From the NCBI GenBank assembly GCA_900549725.1, contig URPL01000007.1, forward strand, positions 1 through 64,000: a DNA stretch of 64,000 nucleotides. The letters are read 5' to 3'. Position numbers and translations under genes: made by a program. The notes under the pieces were generated by a model. The model ran no database searches, had not been told where the DNA came from, and worked only from the letters and a program-made list of their open reading frames with translations. Source of the DNA: an uncultured Eubacteriales bacterium. GTDB lineage: Bacteria > Bacillota > Clostridia > Oscillospirales > CAG-272. Below, in pieces: positions 7,648 to 16,618 of this stretch. How positions within the stretch are numbered: the first letter of the stretch is position 1; each line of letters starts with the position of its first letter.

Positions 7648-9744
7648 TTATTCGGCGTCGTCTTCAGCAGCTTCTTCCACCGCGTCTGCAACTTCTTCGA
7701 TGGCTTCGTCTTCGGCTGCATATTCCTCAGCTTCTTCCTCTGCCTCGGTCTCATAGTCCTCATCATTCAAAAGAGCGCGAATGGAGAGGGAAACCTTCTG
7801 TGCATCCATATCAATGCCGACAATCTTTGCATCCACAACCTGGCCCTTTTCCAAAACCTCGGCAGGGGATGCGATGCGGTGATCGGTAATCTGCGAGATG
7901 TGAATCAAGCCGTCCACACCGGGCACGATTTCGGCAAATGCGCCGAAGGGCATCATGTTGACGATCTTCACGGAAGCAACGTCGCCGACCTCGTATTGAT
8001 CGGTGAAGATCTTCCAAGGATTCATTTCCTCGGTCTTATAGCCAAGGGAAATGCGCTTTTTCTCGGGATCGAAGTCCTTGACAAAGACGTCGATGTGCTG
8101 GCCGAGCTCAACCACGGCAGAGGGATGCTTGATGTGTCTCCAGGACAGCTCGGAGGTATGTACCATACCGTCCACACCGCCAAGATCAACAAAAGCACCG
8201 TAGGGCATGAAGCTCTTTACAACACCGTCATAATGCTTGCCGACTTCGATATTCTTCCAAAATTCTTCTTCCTTTGCGGCGCGCTCTTCGCGGAGCACTT
8301 CGCGGATGGAAGCGACGGCGCGGCGGCGCTGCTCGTTGATATCGATGATCTTCACGCGCTGCGTGGTGCCCATGAGCTGTGCCATGTCGGCGCCGCGGGG
8401 CAGGCCGGACTGGGATGCGGGGATAAACACCTTTGTGCCGCAGACATAGATCAGAGCGCCTTTTTCCATGGTCTCAACGATCTTGCCGGTGAGAACGGAG
8501 CCCTCTTGATATGCCTTGAGAATATCCTGCCAGTGGTGAATGCTGTCAACACGCTTTTTGGACAGGGTTGCCGTTCCGTCGACATCACTGACGCGGAACG
8601 CGATTGCTTCGATCTCGTCGCCGACTTTGTACATCGTCTTGACGTCAACGGTCGGATTGTCCGTAATATCGTCGAAGGACAGAATGCCGGTCACTTTGGA
8701 GCCGATATCCACATGGATCTCGGTCGGGGTGATCGAAGTGATAATGCCCTTAACAACATCTCCTGTATTTAAAGTTTTGAAGGATTCATCCAGCATTTGC
8801 TCAAAGGTTTGTTCGTTTGTGTTTTGTTCATTCATGGTTTTTCTTACCTCCTGTATAATATCGCGGGGGGTGGAAGCACCCGCGGTAATACCCACAAGAC
8901 TGTGAGCAGCTAACGAAGGACGCGGCACCTCGCCTGCTTCTTCGACAAAGAAGGTCTGCGGGCAAAAGCGCTTGCTGATGGCATAGAGCTTTTGCGTATT
9001 GGAGGAGCTTTTCCCGCCGACAACCAGCATCACATCGGCACGCTTTGCCAAAGCCGCCGTTTCCGATTGTCTGTCTTCCGTAACACTACATATTGTATCA
9101 AAAATATTTGCATTTGTATATAGTTTTTTTAATTTTTTCTGACATTTTTTATATTCCGATAGACTTTGCGTGGTCTGAGAGACCAAAATCAGGCGTTTTT
9201 TCTGCGCAAGAGCCTCGGCGTTTGCCGTAAGATATGCTTCAAACGATGCAAAATCCGCAAAAACTTCGCTGCGGCAGGAGAAATAACTGCGGATTCCTTC
9301 CACCTCCGGGTGCCGCTCATCCCCGAAAATAAGGCCGAGCGCCTCCTCCGGATGCTCCGAAAACGGGGCAGATTCCTCTTTGGCGATGCGGTGTATTTTT
9401 TTGACAAACGGACAGGTGCAGTCCACAACGGAAAGCGAAGGAGCGCTCTTTTGTACCAGACGCAGATGCTGCTCCTGTGCCTGCGCGATGCCGTGTGTGC
9501 GTATGACAAGCACTGTTTTTTTGCCGCCCTTTGCCGCATTTAATGCGGCTTGCAGCTCTGCTTCATCGGAAAGCACGGTAACGCCCCCGCGCGAAAGCTC
9601 AGCGGTGACATGCGGGTTATGAATCAGGCAGCCGAGGGTATACAGCCTTGCGCCGTCGTTTTCTTCAATCAAAGCGCGAACGGTTTTGACCGCACGCTCC
9701 ACCCCAAAGCAAAACCCCGCGCTTTTTGCAAGCTCAATTTTCAT
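7648..9744 (-). CDS. ispH: Fused IspH (HMBPP reductase) and ribosomal protein S1-like protein
   Basis: A 698-residue two-part protein; the start MKIELAKSAGFCFGV at 9744 overlaps the plsC end by 11 bases. Residues 1 to about 285 are IspH, the last enzyme of the MEP isoprenoid pathway. Its three 4Fe-4S cysteines are visible in GFCFGV (C12), VDCTCPFVK and FDTICSVTEDRQ. After a short linker (MNEQNTNEQ) come four S1 RNA-binding repeats, with landmarks GILSFDDI, IPASQSGL, VHTSELSW and IHISQITDH, then an acidic tail rich in Glu and Ala. This fusion is known in Clostridia, where it lies after cmk and plsC as it does here. The S1 part probably aids mRNA binding to the ribosome. Confidence 0.95.
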   Translation of the reverse strand: MKIELAKSAGFCFGVERAVKTVRALIEENDGARLYTLGCLIHNPHVTAELSRGGVTVLSDEAELQAALNAAKGGKKTVLVIRTHGIAQAQEQHLRLVQKSAPSLSVVDCTCPFVKKIHRIAKEESAPFSEHPEEALGLIFGDERHPEVEGIRSYFSCRSEVFADFASFEAYLTANAEALAQKKRLILVSQTTQSLSEYKKCQKKLKKLYTNANIFDTICSVTEDRQSETAALAKRADVMLVVGGKSSSNTQKLYAISKRFCPQTFFVEEAGEVPRPSLAAHSLVGITAGASTPRDIIQEVRKTMNEQNTNEQTFEQMLDESFKTLNTGDVVKGIITSITPTEIHVDIGSKVTGILSFDDITDNPTVDVKTMYKVGDEIEAIAFRVSDVDGTATLSKKRVDSIHHWQDILKAYQEGSVLTGKIVETMEKGALIYVCGTKVFIPASQSGLPRGADMAQLMGTTQRVKIIDINEQRRRAVASIREVLREERAAKEEEFWKNIEVGKHYDGVVKSFMPYGAFVDLGGVDGMVHTSELSWRHIKHPSAVVELGQHIDVFVKDFDPEKKRISLGYKTEEMNPWKIFTDQYEVGDVASVKIVNMMPFGAFAEIVPGVDGLIHISQITDHRIASPAEVLEKGQVVDAKIVGIDMDAQKVSLSIRALLNDEDYETEAEEEAEEYAAEDEAIEEVADAVEEAAEDDAE

Positions 9745-10375
9745 TGCTTTTTTGCGGGGCGGGCGGGGAATATTTGCGCGGCAGAGAGCAAATGCGTGCA
9801 AAGAGAAGCTTTGTCGCCGCTTCGTAATCGCCGTGCTCGTGCTCCGTATTTTCCGCAAGCCCGAGCTCCTGTGGAGAAATAGGCGCGCCGTATACTACGC
9901 GAATACGGCGGAAAATGCGCGGGGCAAACCCTTTTGTGTCAATATAAACGGGCAAAATCGGCACCTGTGCCCGATAGCACAGCATTGCGGCACCGTGATG
10001 CGTGGAGGTGAGGGAGGGCTCAACGCCCGGGCGGCGCGTGCCCTGCGGAAAAATCGCGACCGATTTGCCGTCCTTCAAAAGGGAGATGGCATGGCGCAGG
10101 GAAGAGAGATCAGCTGCGCCGCGATTGACGGGAAACGCCCCGAGGCTGCGAAAAAACGCGCCGAGCAGGGGAATTGCGATCAGTTCTTTTTTCGCCATAA
10201 AAAAAAGCTGCTGCCGCACGCCGATTCCGCTTGTGATAATATCGCTGAAAGAAAGATGATTGGCGCAGAGCAGATACGGCCCCTGCGGCTCGTTTTCCTG
10301 CCCTTCAAATTCCACGCGATAAAAGAGCCTTGCAAAGCCGTAGGCTATTTTCTTCCAAAACGAATATGCGCTCAT
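9734..10375 (-). CDS. plsC: 1-acyl-sn-glycerol-3-phosphate acyltransferase
   Basis: A 213-residue acyltransferase of phosphatidic acid synthesis that transfers a fatty acyl group to the sn-2 position of lysophosphatidate at the membrane. The catalytic HX4D motif is NHLSFSD (H40, D45), and the glycerophosphate-binding block is FPQGTRRPG, with Gln in place of the commoner Glu. A short hydrophobic N-terminal segment could associate with the membrane. Its ATG overlaps the cmk stop by 4 bases and its end overlaps ispH by 11, so it is embedded in the cmk-plsC-ispH-rpsA unit. Confidence 0.93.
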   Translation of the reverse strand: MSAYSFWKKIAYGFARLFYRVEFEGQENEPQGPYLLCANHLSFSDIITSGIGVRQQLFFMAKKELIAIPLLGAFFRSLGAFPVNRGAADLSSLRHAISLLKDGKSVAIFPQGTRRPGVEPSLTSTHHGAAMLCYRAQVPILPVYIDTKGFAPRIFRRIRVVYGAPISPQELGLAENTEHEHGDYEAATKLLFARICSLPRKYSPPAPQKSNEN

Positions 10376-11055
10376 ACGATCCCCTCGCTCTTTTCGCGGA
10401 TGATGGAAAGCACGGCGTCCACCGTCTGCTCAAAATCAAGCGCGGAGCTGTCCAGCATGACCGCGTCCGCCGCGGGCACGCAGGGGGCGACGGCGCGCGT
10501 TGCGTCGCGTGCGTCACGCTCCTCCATTTCGGCAAGAATCTGCGAAAAAGAGACATCCTGTCCGCGCGCCTTCAGCTCCGCAACACGGCGGCGCGCCCGT
10601 TCTTTGGCGCTGGCAAAGAGGAAAATCTTTACCTTAGCCTGCGGAAAGATCACGGTGCCGATGTCTCTGCCGTCCATAATGATATTATAGCGGCGGGAAA
10701 GGCTGCGCTGTGTGTCCAAAAGAAAGGCGCGCACCTGCGGGATTTTTGAGACGCAGGAGGCATAATGGGAAACAATGTTCTCCCGAATGGCAGTGCTGAC
10801 GCATTCGCCGTTTAAATAAACCTGCTGTTCTCCGTTTTCGTCATAGGAAAGATCTACCTGCACCTGCGGCAGCACGGCGCAGACCGCCTGCGCATTCTCC
10901 GGGTCGATATTCGCGCGAAAGACAAAAAGCCCGATAGTGCGATACAGCGCGCCCGTATCGACATAGGTAAATCCCAGCCGCTTTGCAACGCTTTTGGCAA
11001 CGGTGCTTTTGCCGGCACCGGAGGGCCCGTCCAGGGCAATTTGAATGAATTCCAT
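10372..11055 (-). CDS. cmk: Cytidylate kinase
   Basis: A 227-residue nucleoside monophosphate kinase that phosphorylates CMP and dCMP with ATP. The P-loop is GPSGAGKST at residues 9-17. YVDTGALYRTIG follows and is the conserved substrate-domain entry; MDGRDIGTVIFP and RARRRVAELKARG are the CMP-binding and lid motifs of bacterial Cmk. Length is normal. It is coupled to plsC by a 4-base overlap and sits 28 bases after the flavoprotein gene. Confidence 0.95.
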   Translation of the reverse strand: MEFIQIALDGPSGAGKSTVAKSVAKRLGFTYVDTGALYRTIGLFVFRANIDPENAQAVCAVLPQVQVDLSYDENGEQQVYLNGECVSTAIRENIVSHYASCVSKIPQVRAFLLDTQRSLSRRYNIIMDGRDIGTVIFPQAKVKIFLFASAKERARRRVAELKARGQDVSFSQILAEMEERDARDATRAVAPCVPAADAVMLDSSALDFEQTVDAVLSIIREKSEGIV

Positions 11056-11083
11056 ATCGGTTTCCTTTCCGTTTCTTTTTCAT

Positions 11084-12340
11084 TTATGGGATGAGCGCGG
11101 CTGCCTTTCCCGCCGCATTTGCACAGGCAAAGCAGATTTGCAGATTATATCCGCCCGTATAGGCATCCACATCGATCATCTCGCCCGCAAAGTACAGGCC
11201 GCTGCAAAGGCGGGATGCCATGGTGCGCGGGTCGAGCTCGCGGGTGTCAACGCCGCCGCGGGTGACGATGGCTTCGTCAATAGGGCGAAATTTTGTGGGA
11301 TGCAGCGTAAAATCCTTGATCACGCGGCACAGGGCGCGGCGCTGCTCTTTGGTGATCTGATGCACCTTTTGGTGCGGGGGGATACCGCAGCGGGCAATCA
11401 CCGGGTCGATCAGGGCACGGGGCAGAAGCGCCCCGAGCGAATTCTGAAAATCGCGGTTTGCATTTTCCGAGAAATCGGAAAGAATGCGCGCATTTAATGT
11501 TTTTTCGTCCAGTGCGGGCTTGAAATCCAGGTGAACGACAAGGCGTGACAGCTCTTTTTCTTCAAGATCGGCGGAGGCGCTGAGAATCATCGGGCCGGAA
11601 ACGCCGAAATGCGTGAACAGCATTTCCCCAAAGTCCGAATATACGGTTTTACCGTCCTGCCCGACGGTGATGCGCAGCGCCGTGTTTTTCGGCGCAAGCC
11701 CCGCCATTGCCGCACAATCCTTTTCCGCGCATTCTATGGGGATGAGGGAAGGGGCGGGAGAAATGATCGTGTGTCCTGCCTCTTCGGCAAAGCGATAGCC
11801 GTCTCCGGTGGAGCCGGTTGCGGGATAGGAAAGCCCGCCGCAGGCAAGGATCACACAGTCTGCCTGTGCCTCCCCGTGCGCTGTGAGGACTCCGCAGCAG
11901 CGCGTTTTGTCCTGCGAGAGCAGGAGCCCTGTTACCGTTCCATGCACAAGCTCTGCGCCGCATCTTGTAAGATAGCGTTTGAGCGCTCCGACGACATCAG
12001 CGGCACGGTCCGAGACGGGAAACACGCGACCGCCGCGCTCCGTTTTGAGCGGGCAGCCGAGCGATTCGAACAAATCCATGGTGCCCGATGGAGGAAAGGC
12101 ATGCAGCGCGCTTTGCAAAAAGCGCGGATTGCGCCGTGTTGCCTCCAAAACCTCGGAAGCGCTGCAGTTGTTGGTGAGATTACAGCGCCCTTTGCCTGTG
12201 ATCGCCAGCTTTTTCCCGACGCGGTCATTTTTTTCATACAGGCGCACGGCGGCACCGCTCTCGGCGGCGCGGCAGGCGGCAAGCATGCCCGCAGGGCCCG
12301 CGCCCACCACAATCACGCGGCGCTTTTGTTCAGTGTGCAC
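11084..12340 (-). CDS. HI0933/BaiN-family FAD-dependent oxidoreductase
   Basis: The chosen start is GTG 12340 (VHTEQKRRVIVVGAGPAGM), 11 bases inside the upstream RpiR gene and preceded by AGAGGA; this gives 418 residues. VVGAGPAGMLAA is the FAD-binding dinucleotide fold, GKGRCNLTN is the family hallmark, and CVILACGGLSYPATGSTGDGY and the C-terminal GYNLQICFACANAAGKAA complete the HI0933 pattern. Members are flavoproteins of unclear cellular role; one relative, BaiN, has been linked to bile-acid dehydroxylation, but that cannot be claimed here. It is in the asd-rpiR-cmk operon. Confidence 0.88.
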   Translation of the reverse strand: MHTEQKRRVIVVGAGPAGMLAACRAAESGAAVRLYEKNDRVGKKLAITGKGRCNLTNNCSASEVLEATRRNPRFLQSALHAFPPSGTMDLFESLGCPLKTERGGRVFPVSDRAADVVGALKRYLTRCGAELVHGTVTGLLLSQDKTRCCGVLTAHGEAQADCVILACGGLSYPATGSTGDGYRFAEEAGHTIISPAPSLIPIECAEKDCAAMAGLAPKNTALRITVGQDGKTVYSDFGEMLFTHFGVSGPMILSASADLEEKELSRLVVHLDFKPALDEKTLNARILSDFSENANRDFQNSLGALLPRALIDPVIARCGIPPHQKVHQITKEQRRALCRVIKDFTLHPTKFRPIDEAIVTRGGVDTRELDPRTMASRLCSGLYFAGEMIDVDAYTGGYNLQICFACANAAGKAAALIP

Positions 12341-13205
12341 CGTCGTCCTCTTTCTTTTCGTATACGTCGAATTGATCCCACATGCCCTCAAGTGTTGAAA
12401 ACACGGAGCAAACCTCATCGGATTTCTGCCGCGTGACTGCGGCAATGAGTGCATTGATCAGAGAGAGCGGCGCAACCAGGGAATCCACAAAGGATGCCAT
12501 ATCGCTCTTTGCGGTTAGGGTGTAATCTGCAAATTCCGTCAAAGGGGAGGCGCTGTTATCCGTGATGGCAAGCGTGTTTGCACCGTGCGCCTGCATATAT
12601 TCCATGGCGGCGACCACTCTTTTGGAATACCGCGGAAAAGAAATGCCGATAAAGAGATCTCCTTTTTTGGCGCGGAAAATCTGTTCGAACACTTCGCTGC
12701 GCGAGGTGGTCTGCAGGAGCTTGACATCCTCAAAAATCATATTGAAATAAAAATAGAGGAAGGAGGCAAGCGCCGAGGAGGAACGCACCCCCATGATATA
12801 AATGCGCTTTGCATGCACAATAGCATTCACCGTCGCTTCGAAAGCCGCCCCGTTCAGATGTTCCAGGGTATAGCGGATTTTTTCCATATCTGAAGCGAGA
12901 ATCTTTTCCGGAACGCTGCCGTCCCCGATGCGGAAATCGGAAACCTCGATGCGCTGCAGGGCGGTGAGCTTGTTGCGGATCAGCTCCTGCAGAGATTTTT
13001 GCAGCTCGGGATAACCGTCAAAGCCGAGCTCATCCGCAAAGCGGACCACCGTTGATTCCGAAACGCCGACCGTTGCGCCCAGGCGCGAGGCGGTCATATA
13101 GGCAGCCTTTTCATAATGCTGCAGCATATAGGTTCCGATGAGTTTCTGTCCTTTGGAAAACCCGCTCATGCGGGCTTCGATCAGCCGCAAAACGTCTGCT
13201 TCCAT
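12330..13205 (-). CDS. RpiR/MurR-family transcriptional regulator
   Basis: A 291-residue repressor-type protein. Residues 1-80 form an RpiR helix-turn-helix domain (LGATVGVSESTVVRFADELGF). Residues 120-270 form a SIS phosphosugar-binding domain, with RIYIMGVRSSSALASF and GISFPRYSKRVVAAMEYMQ. Such proteins sense phosphosugars and control sugar or amino-sugar genes. Its location between asd and a flavoprotein does not reveal the target. It overlaps the flavoprotein start by 11 bases. Confidence 0.9.
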   Translation of the reverse strand: MEADVLRLIEARMSGFSKGQKLIGTYMLQHYEKAAYMTASRLGATVGVSESTVVRFADELGFDGYPELQKSLQELIRNKLTALQRIEVSDFRIGDGSVPEKILASDMEKIRYTLEHLNGAAFEATVNAIVHAKRIYIMGVRSSSALASFLYFYFNMIFEDVKLLQTTSRSEVFEQIFRAKKGDLFIGISFPRYSKRVVAAMEYMQAHGANTLAITDNSASPLTEFADYTLTAKSDMASFVDSLVAPLSLINALIAAVTRQKSDEVCSVFSTLEGMWDQFDVYEKKEDDGAH

Positions 13206-13226
13206 TTCAGCTTCCTCACTTTTCCT

Positions 13227-14339
13227 TCAGTCGTTTTTGAGTGCCTGCTCGCGCGGGAGCAAATAACCGAGAGCTACGAGCGCCTCAGCCTCCAAAACAG
13301 CACCGCCGGCGGCGCCGCGCAGCGTATTATGCGAAATTCCGACAAATTTATAATCAAACAGCGTATCCTCTCTCAGGCGCCCGAGGGAGATGCCCATTCC
13401 GCCCTCAAGGTCGCGGTCAAGGCGGGTCTGCGGGCGGTCGGGTTCTTCAAAATAGGTCAAAAACTGCTTCGGCGCAGAAGGCAGCTCCATTTTTTGCGGC
13501 AGGGAGCGATAATTTTTCCAAGCCGTGAGGATCTGCTTTTTGGTCGGTTTTTCGGCAAAGCGCACAAAGGTGCAGGCAAGGTGCCCGTTTGTCACGGGGA
13601 CGCGGATACACTGCGAGGTGATCAGCGGCGCTTTGGCGCATACAATGCTGCCGTTTTCGATATGCCCCCAGATTTTCAGCGGCTCCTGCTCGCTTTTTTC
13701 CTCTTCGCCGCCGATATAAGGAATCACATTGTCCTGCATCTCCGGCCATTCGCGAAAGGTCTTTCCCGCGCCGGAAATCGCCTGATAGGTAGTAACGACG
13801 ACCTCGGTCGGCTTATAGTCAAGCAGCGCGGAGAGCGCGGGAACATAGCTTTGAATGGAGCAGTTCGGCTTGACGGCGATAAAGCCGTATTTTGTGCCGA
13901 GGCGTTTGCGCTGAGAGGGAATAACGGCAAAGTGATCGGCGTTGATCTCCGGAATCACCATGGGAACATCCGGCGTGCCGCGATGCGCGGAGTTGTTGGA
14001 AACAACGGGAATCTCCGCTTTGGCATAGCGCTCCTCCAGCACCTTGATCTCATCCTTTGGCATATTGACCGCGCAGAAGACAAAATCCGTTTTTTCCTGC
14101 AGGGAGGCAATATCGCCTGCATCAAGCAGGCGCATCTCTTTGGCATAGGCGGGAATTTCGCCGCCGAGCTTCCAGCGGCCGCGCACAGCCTCTTCATAGC
14201 GCATGCCCGCGCTGCGGGCGCTTGCGGCAAGCGCGCTGACTTCAAAATAGGGATGGTTTTCCAGCAGCATTACAAAACGCTGACCGACCATTCCGGTAGC
14301 GCCGACAATTCCGACGCGCAGTTTTCTATCCGGTTTCAT
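13227..14339 (-). CDS. asd: Aspartate-semialdehyde dehydrogenase
   Basis: A 370-residue enzyme that reduces aspartyl phosphate to aspartate semialdehyde with NADPH, feeding lysine, diaminopimelate and threonine synthesis. VGIVGATGMVGQRF is the nucleotide-binding start, the catalytic cysteine lies in KPNCSIQSYVP, and VTTYQAISGAGKT is the following conserved block. The sequence is of the archaeal/fungal-like type found in many Clostridia rather than the E. coli type. It is the first gene of the operon, with its own promoter and a GGAG site nine bases from the ATG. dapA at 26.6 kb acts next in the same pathway. Confidence 0.94.
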   Translation of the reverse strand: MKPDRKLRVGIVGATGMVGQRFVMLLENHPYFEVSALAASARSAGMRYEEAVRGRWKLGGEIPAYAKEMRLLDAGDIASLQEKTDFVFCAVNMPKDEIKVLEERYAKAEIPVVSNNSAHRGTPDVPMVIPEINADHFAVIPSQRKRLGTKYGFIAVKPNCSIQSYVPALSALLDYKPTEVVVTTYQAISGAGKTFREWPEMQDNVIPYIGGEEEKSEQEPLKIWGHIENGSIVCAKAPLITSQCIRVPVTNGHLACTFVRFAEKPTKKQILTAWKNYRSLPQKMELPSAPKQFLTYFEEPDRPQTRLDRDLEGGMGISLGRLREDTLFDYKFVGISHNTLRGAAGGAVLEAEALVALGYLLPREQALKND

Positions 14340-14382
14340 AATTCATTTCTCCGATATTTGCAATGATTTTGTATCTCCTAAT

Positions 14383-14411
14383 ATTATAGCAAGATATATG
14401 CGGTTTGTCAA
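14383..14411 (-). promoter_or_regulatory. Sigma-A promoter for the asd operon
   Basis: On the minus strand consensus TTGACA (14411-14406) and TATAAT (14388-14383) have a 17-base spacer, 43 bases before the asd start. The short gaps and overlaps downstream suggest it drives all genes to 7648. Confidence 0.88.
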
Positions 14412-14492
14412 AAGATTTTGCAAGTTGTGCGGCATATAACTTGCAAAAATTTTCGATTTGAAAAACGAAAGGAAAGAATTTTTTCCGCCGCG

Positions 14493-14521
14493 TTGACTTT
14501 TGCGGTTCAAAATGGTACAAT
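14493..14521 (+). promoter_or_regulatory. Sigma-A promoter for the PfoR-like gene
   Basis: TTGACT (14493-14498) and TACAAT (14516-14521) have a 17-base spacer and lie 34 bases before the GTG start. It is divergent from the asd promoter. Confidence 0.8.
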
Positions 14522-14555
14522 AAACTCTCAATGAATTCAAACAGGGGGCGATTTT

Positions 14556-15614
14556 GTGACGGTTGGAGCGTTTTTGCGCAAAAAGCAGATTGTGCTTTCT
14601 CCGAAGCTTTATTTTGTCGATGCCATGGGCAGTATGGCGCAGGGGCTTTTTGCCTCTCTTTTGATCGGAACGATTTTTTCAACGCTCGGCAAATTTACCG
14701 GTCTGCAGTTCTTCGCCATGATTGCCGCCTATGCCACAAAAGCGACAGGGGCGGTGATCGGCGTTGCAATCGCCTATGCGCTGAAGGCGCCGCTGCTCGT
14801 GCTGCTCAGCGCCGGGGTGGTCGGTATGGCGGGCAACGACATTGCAACCGCTTTTTTGATCGACGGCGCGGAAAAAAATCTGACCGGCGGGCCGGCAGGG
14901 GCGTTTATCGCCGTTGTGATTGCGGCGGAGCTTGGCAAGCTTGTCAGTAAAGAAACGAAAATCGACATCTTGGTCACCCCGTGCGTTACGCTTCTCAGCG
15001 GCGTCGGAATTGCGGCGCTGGTGGGGCCGGGCGTCGGTTGGGTGATGTATTGGATCGGCAGCTTCCTCAACTATGCGACCGAGATGCAGCCGGTTCTCAT
15101 GGGCATTGTGATCTCCGCCGCGGTCGGCGTGATACTCACCCTGCCGATCTCCTCCGCCGCAATCTGCGCCATGATCGGCATCGGCGGAATCGCCGGCGGG
15201 GCTGCTGCCGCGGGCTGCTGTGCGCAAATGGTCGGCTTTGCGGTAATGAGCTTTCGCGAAAACCGCTTCGGCGGGCTGATTGCGCAGGGGCTCGGCACCT
15301 CCATGCTGCAAATGGGCAATATTGTGAAGAATCCGCGCATTTGGATTCCCCCGACGCTCGCCTCCATGATCACGGGTCCGCTTGCAAGTGCGGTATTCGG
15401 GCTGCGCTGCGAGGGCGTTTCCGCCGGAATGGGAACCTGCGGCCTGGTCGGTCCGCTCGGTATTCTCACGGCGACGGACCGCACGCCCATGATGTGGGTC
15501 GGGCTTTTGCTGGTTTGCTTTGTGCTTCCGGCAATTCTTTCGGAGGCGTTTGCGCTTTTGCTGCGCCGCATCGGATGGATTCGGGAAAACGATTTGAAGC
15601 TTGACCTTTCCTGA
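14556..15614 (+). CDS. PfoR-like PTS-IIC-family membrane protein
   Basis: A 352-residue, glycine- and alanine-rich polytopic membrane protein with about ten hydrophobic segments. The GTG start is preceded by GGGGGCG. FVDAMGSMAQGLFASLLIGTI, GGPAGAF and LGTSMLQMGNI match the PfoR/PTS_IIC_2 family, whose members resemble the sugar-conducting IIC subunit but usually stand alone without IIA or IIB partners, as here. The name comes from a Clostridium perfringens locus once linked to perfringolysin expression; the true substrate is unknown. A PAP2 phosphatase gene follows after 17 bases. Confidence 0.85.
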   Translation: MTVGAFLRKKQIVLSPKLYFVDAMGSMAQGLFASLLIGTIFSTLGKFTGLQFFAMIAAYATKATGAVIGVAIAYALKAPLLVLLSAGVVGMAGNDIATAFLIDGAEKNLTGGPAGAFIAVVIAAELGKLVSKETKIDILVTPCVTLLSGVGIAALVGPGVGWVMYWIGSFLNYATEMQPVLMGIVISAAVGVILTLPISSAAICAMIGIGGIAGGAAAAGCCAQMVGFAVMSFRENRFGGLIAQGLGTSMLQMGNIVKNPRIWIPPTLASMITGPLASAVFGLRCEGVSAGMGTCGLVGPLGILTATDRTPMMWVGLLLVCFVLPAILSEAFALLLRRIGWIRENDLKLDLS

Positions 15615-15631
15615 AAAAGAAAAGAGGAGAC

Positions 15632-16210
15632 ATGATGAATGTTTTTGAATTCGGGCTGCTGCGCGGGCTGCATGAAGCGCTTGGATGTCCCTTCATGGAT
15701 TTCTTGATGCCTCTTGTCACAAAGCTCGGCGACCATGGGATTTTCTGCATCGCCGTTGCCGTGGCGCTGCTGTGCTTCAAAAAGACGCGCCGCGCCGGCG
15801 TGATGATGGGCATTGCGCTTTTATGCGGATTTATCTGCGGCAATTTGTTCCTCAAAAATGTGGTTGCGCGCCCGCGCCCGTATGATCTGCCGGGGGTGCA
15901 GGTCGATCTTTTGGTTGCGAGGCTGCATGATTATTCGTTTCCCTCCGGGCACACGCTTGCCTGCTTTGAAATGGCAAGCGTGTTGATGCTGACGCACCGC
16001 AAAACCCTTGGCCCGCCGGCGCTTATCATCGCCGCCGCGGTTGCGTTTTCCCGCCTTTACCTCTTTGTGCATTATCCTACCGATGTTCTCGCGGGGGCAC
16101 TGCTCGGAACTTTGTTCGGTTTTCTCGGGGTGTATCTCGGGCGGAGGCTTTACATGCGCGGCGAGATGTTTTTTGCCCGACGCGCCGCGGAGCGGGATAC
16201 AAAAAAATAA
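15632..16210 (+). CDS. PAP2-family membrane phosphatase
   Basis: A 192-residue membrane phosphatase with the three-part PAP2 signature: KNVVARPRPYD (lysine and RP of motif 1), PSGHTLA (motif 2 histidine) and SRLYLFVHYPTDVLAG (motif 3). Four to five hydrophobic helices are visible. Likely substrates are undecaprenyl pyrophosphate or phosphatidylglycerol phosphate/phosphatidate at the membrane surface; the sequence does not choose. It starts after GAGGAGAC, is co-transcribed with the PfoR-like gene and ends at a terminator. Confidence 0.9.
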   Translation: MMNVFEFGLLRGLHEALGCPFMDFLMPLVTKLGDHGIFCIAVAVALLCFKKTRRAGVMMGIALLCGFICGNLFLKNVVARPRPYDLPGVQVDLLVARLHDYSFPSGHTLACFEMASVLMLTHRKTLGPPALIIAAAVAFSRLYLFVHYPTDVLAGALLGTLFGFLGVYLGRRLYMRGEMFFARRAAERDTKK

Positions 16211-16232
16211 AGGGCGCAAACCGACAAAAAAT

Positions 16233-16265
16233 GCACCCGCTGTCGATGCAGCGGGTGCTCTTTTT
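16233..16265. terminator. Bidirectional rho-independent terminator
   Basis: The stem GCACCCGCTG (16233-16242) with CAGCGGGTGC (16249-16258) is followed by a T-run on the plus strand and preceded by an A-run. It lies between the PAP2 gene (+) and the small gene at 16286 (-). Confidence 0.88.
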
Positions 16266-16285
16266 GTTTTGCGATGGGATTTGGC

Positions 16286-16567
16286 TCAGCCTTTCAGCTC
16301 ATGCGCCAACCATACAAGGCCGGTCTCAAGCGCCTGAAACAAGCCGTTTTTTTCTCCCTGCTTTAACAGAGAGCGGTCTTTGGTGCTCAGCAGCTGAATA
16401 AGCACGCGATCCGGAATTTCGGCATCGCCGAATTTTTTGTTTGTCAGAACGATCAAAAACAAAACGGCGGGATCATGCATATCCCCGTAGCAAAAGGAGT
16501 TTTTCTCTCTCACGAGGGGTTTGCCCTGATAGGTCAGATACGTTCCGTCGAGTTTTTTCATTTCCAT
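16286..16567 (-). CDS. Small conserved-looking protein, unknown function
   Basis: This is 93 residues and cytosolic, with no signal or membrane segment. The start (MEMKKLDGTYLTYQGKPLVR) follows AAGGAATGATCCT. The body contains DPAVLFLIVLTNKK and ends LVWLAHELKG. I do not recognise a family; many Clostridia carry a similar short gene beside murA, but this is memory rather than a search. It lies 51 bases downstream of murA on the same strand and before a shared terminator, so it is probably expressed from the murA transcript. Confidence 0.7.
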   Translation of the reverse strand: MEMKKLDGTYLTYQGKPLVREKNSFCYGDMHDPAVLFLIVLTNKKFGDAEIPDRVLIQLLSTKDRSLLKQGEKNGLFQALETGLVWLAHELKG

Positions 16568-16618
16568 AGGATCATTCCTTTCCTTAAGGGATTCCGCGCC
16601 GCACGCGCGGCGGAAAAA

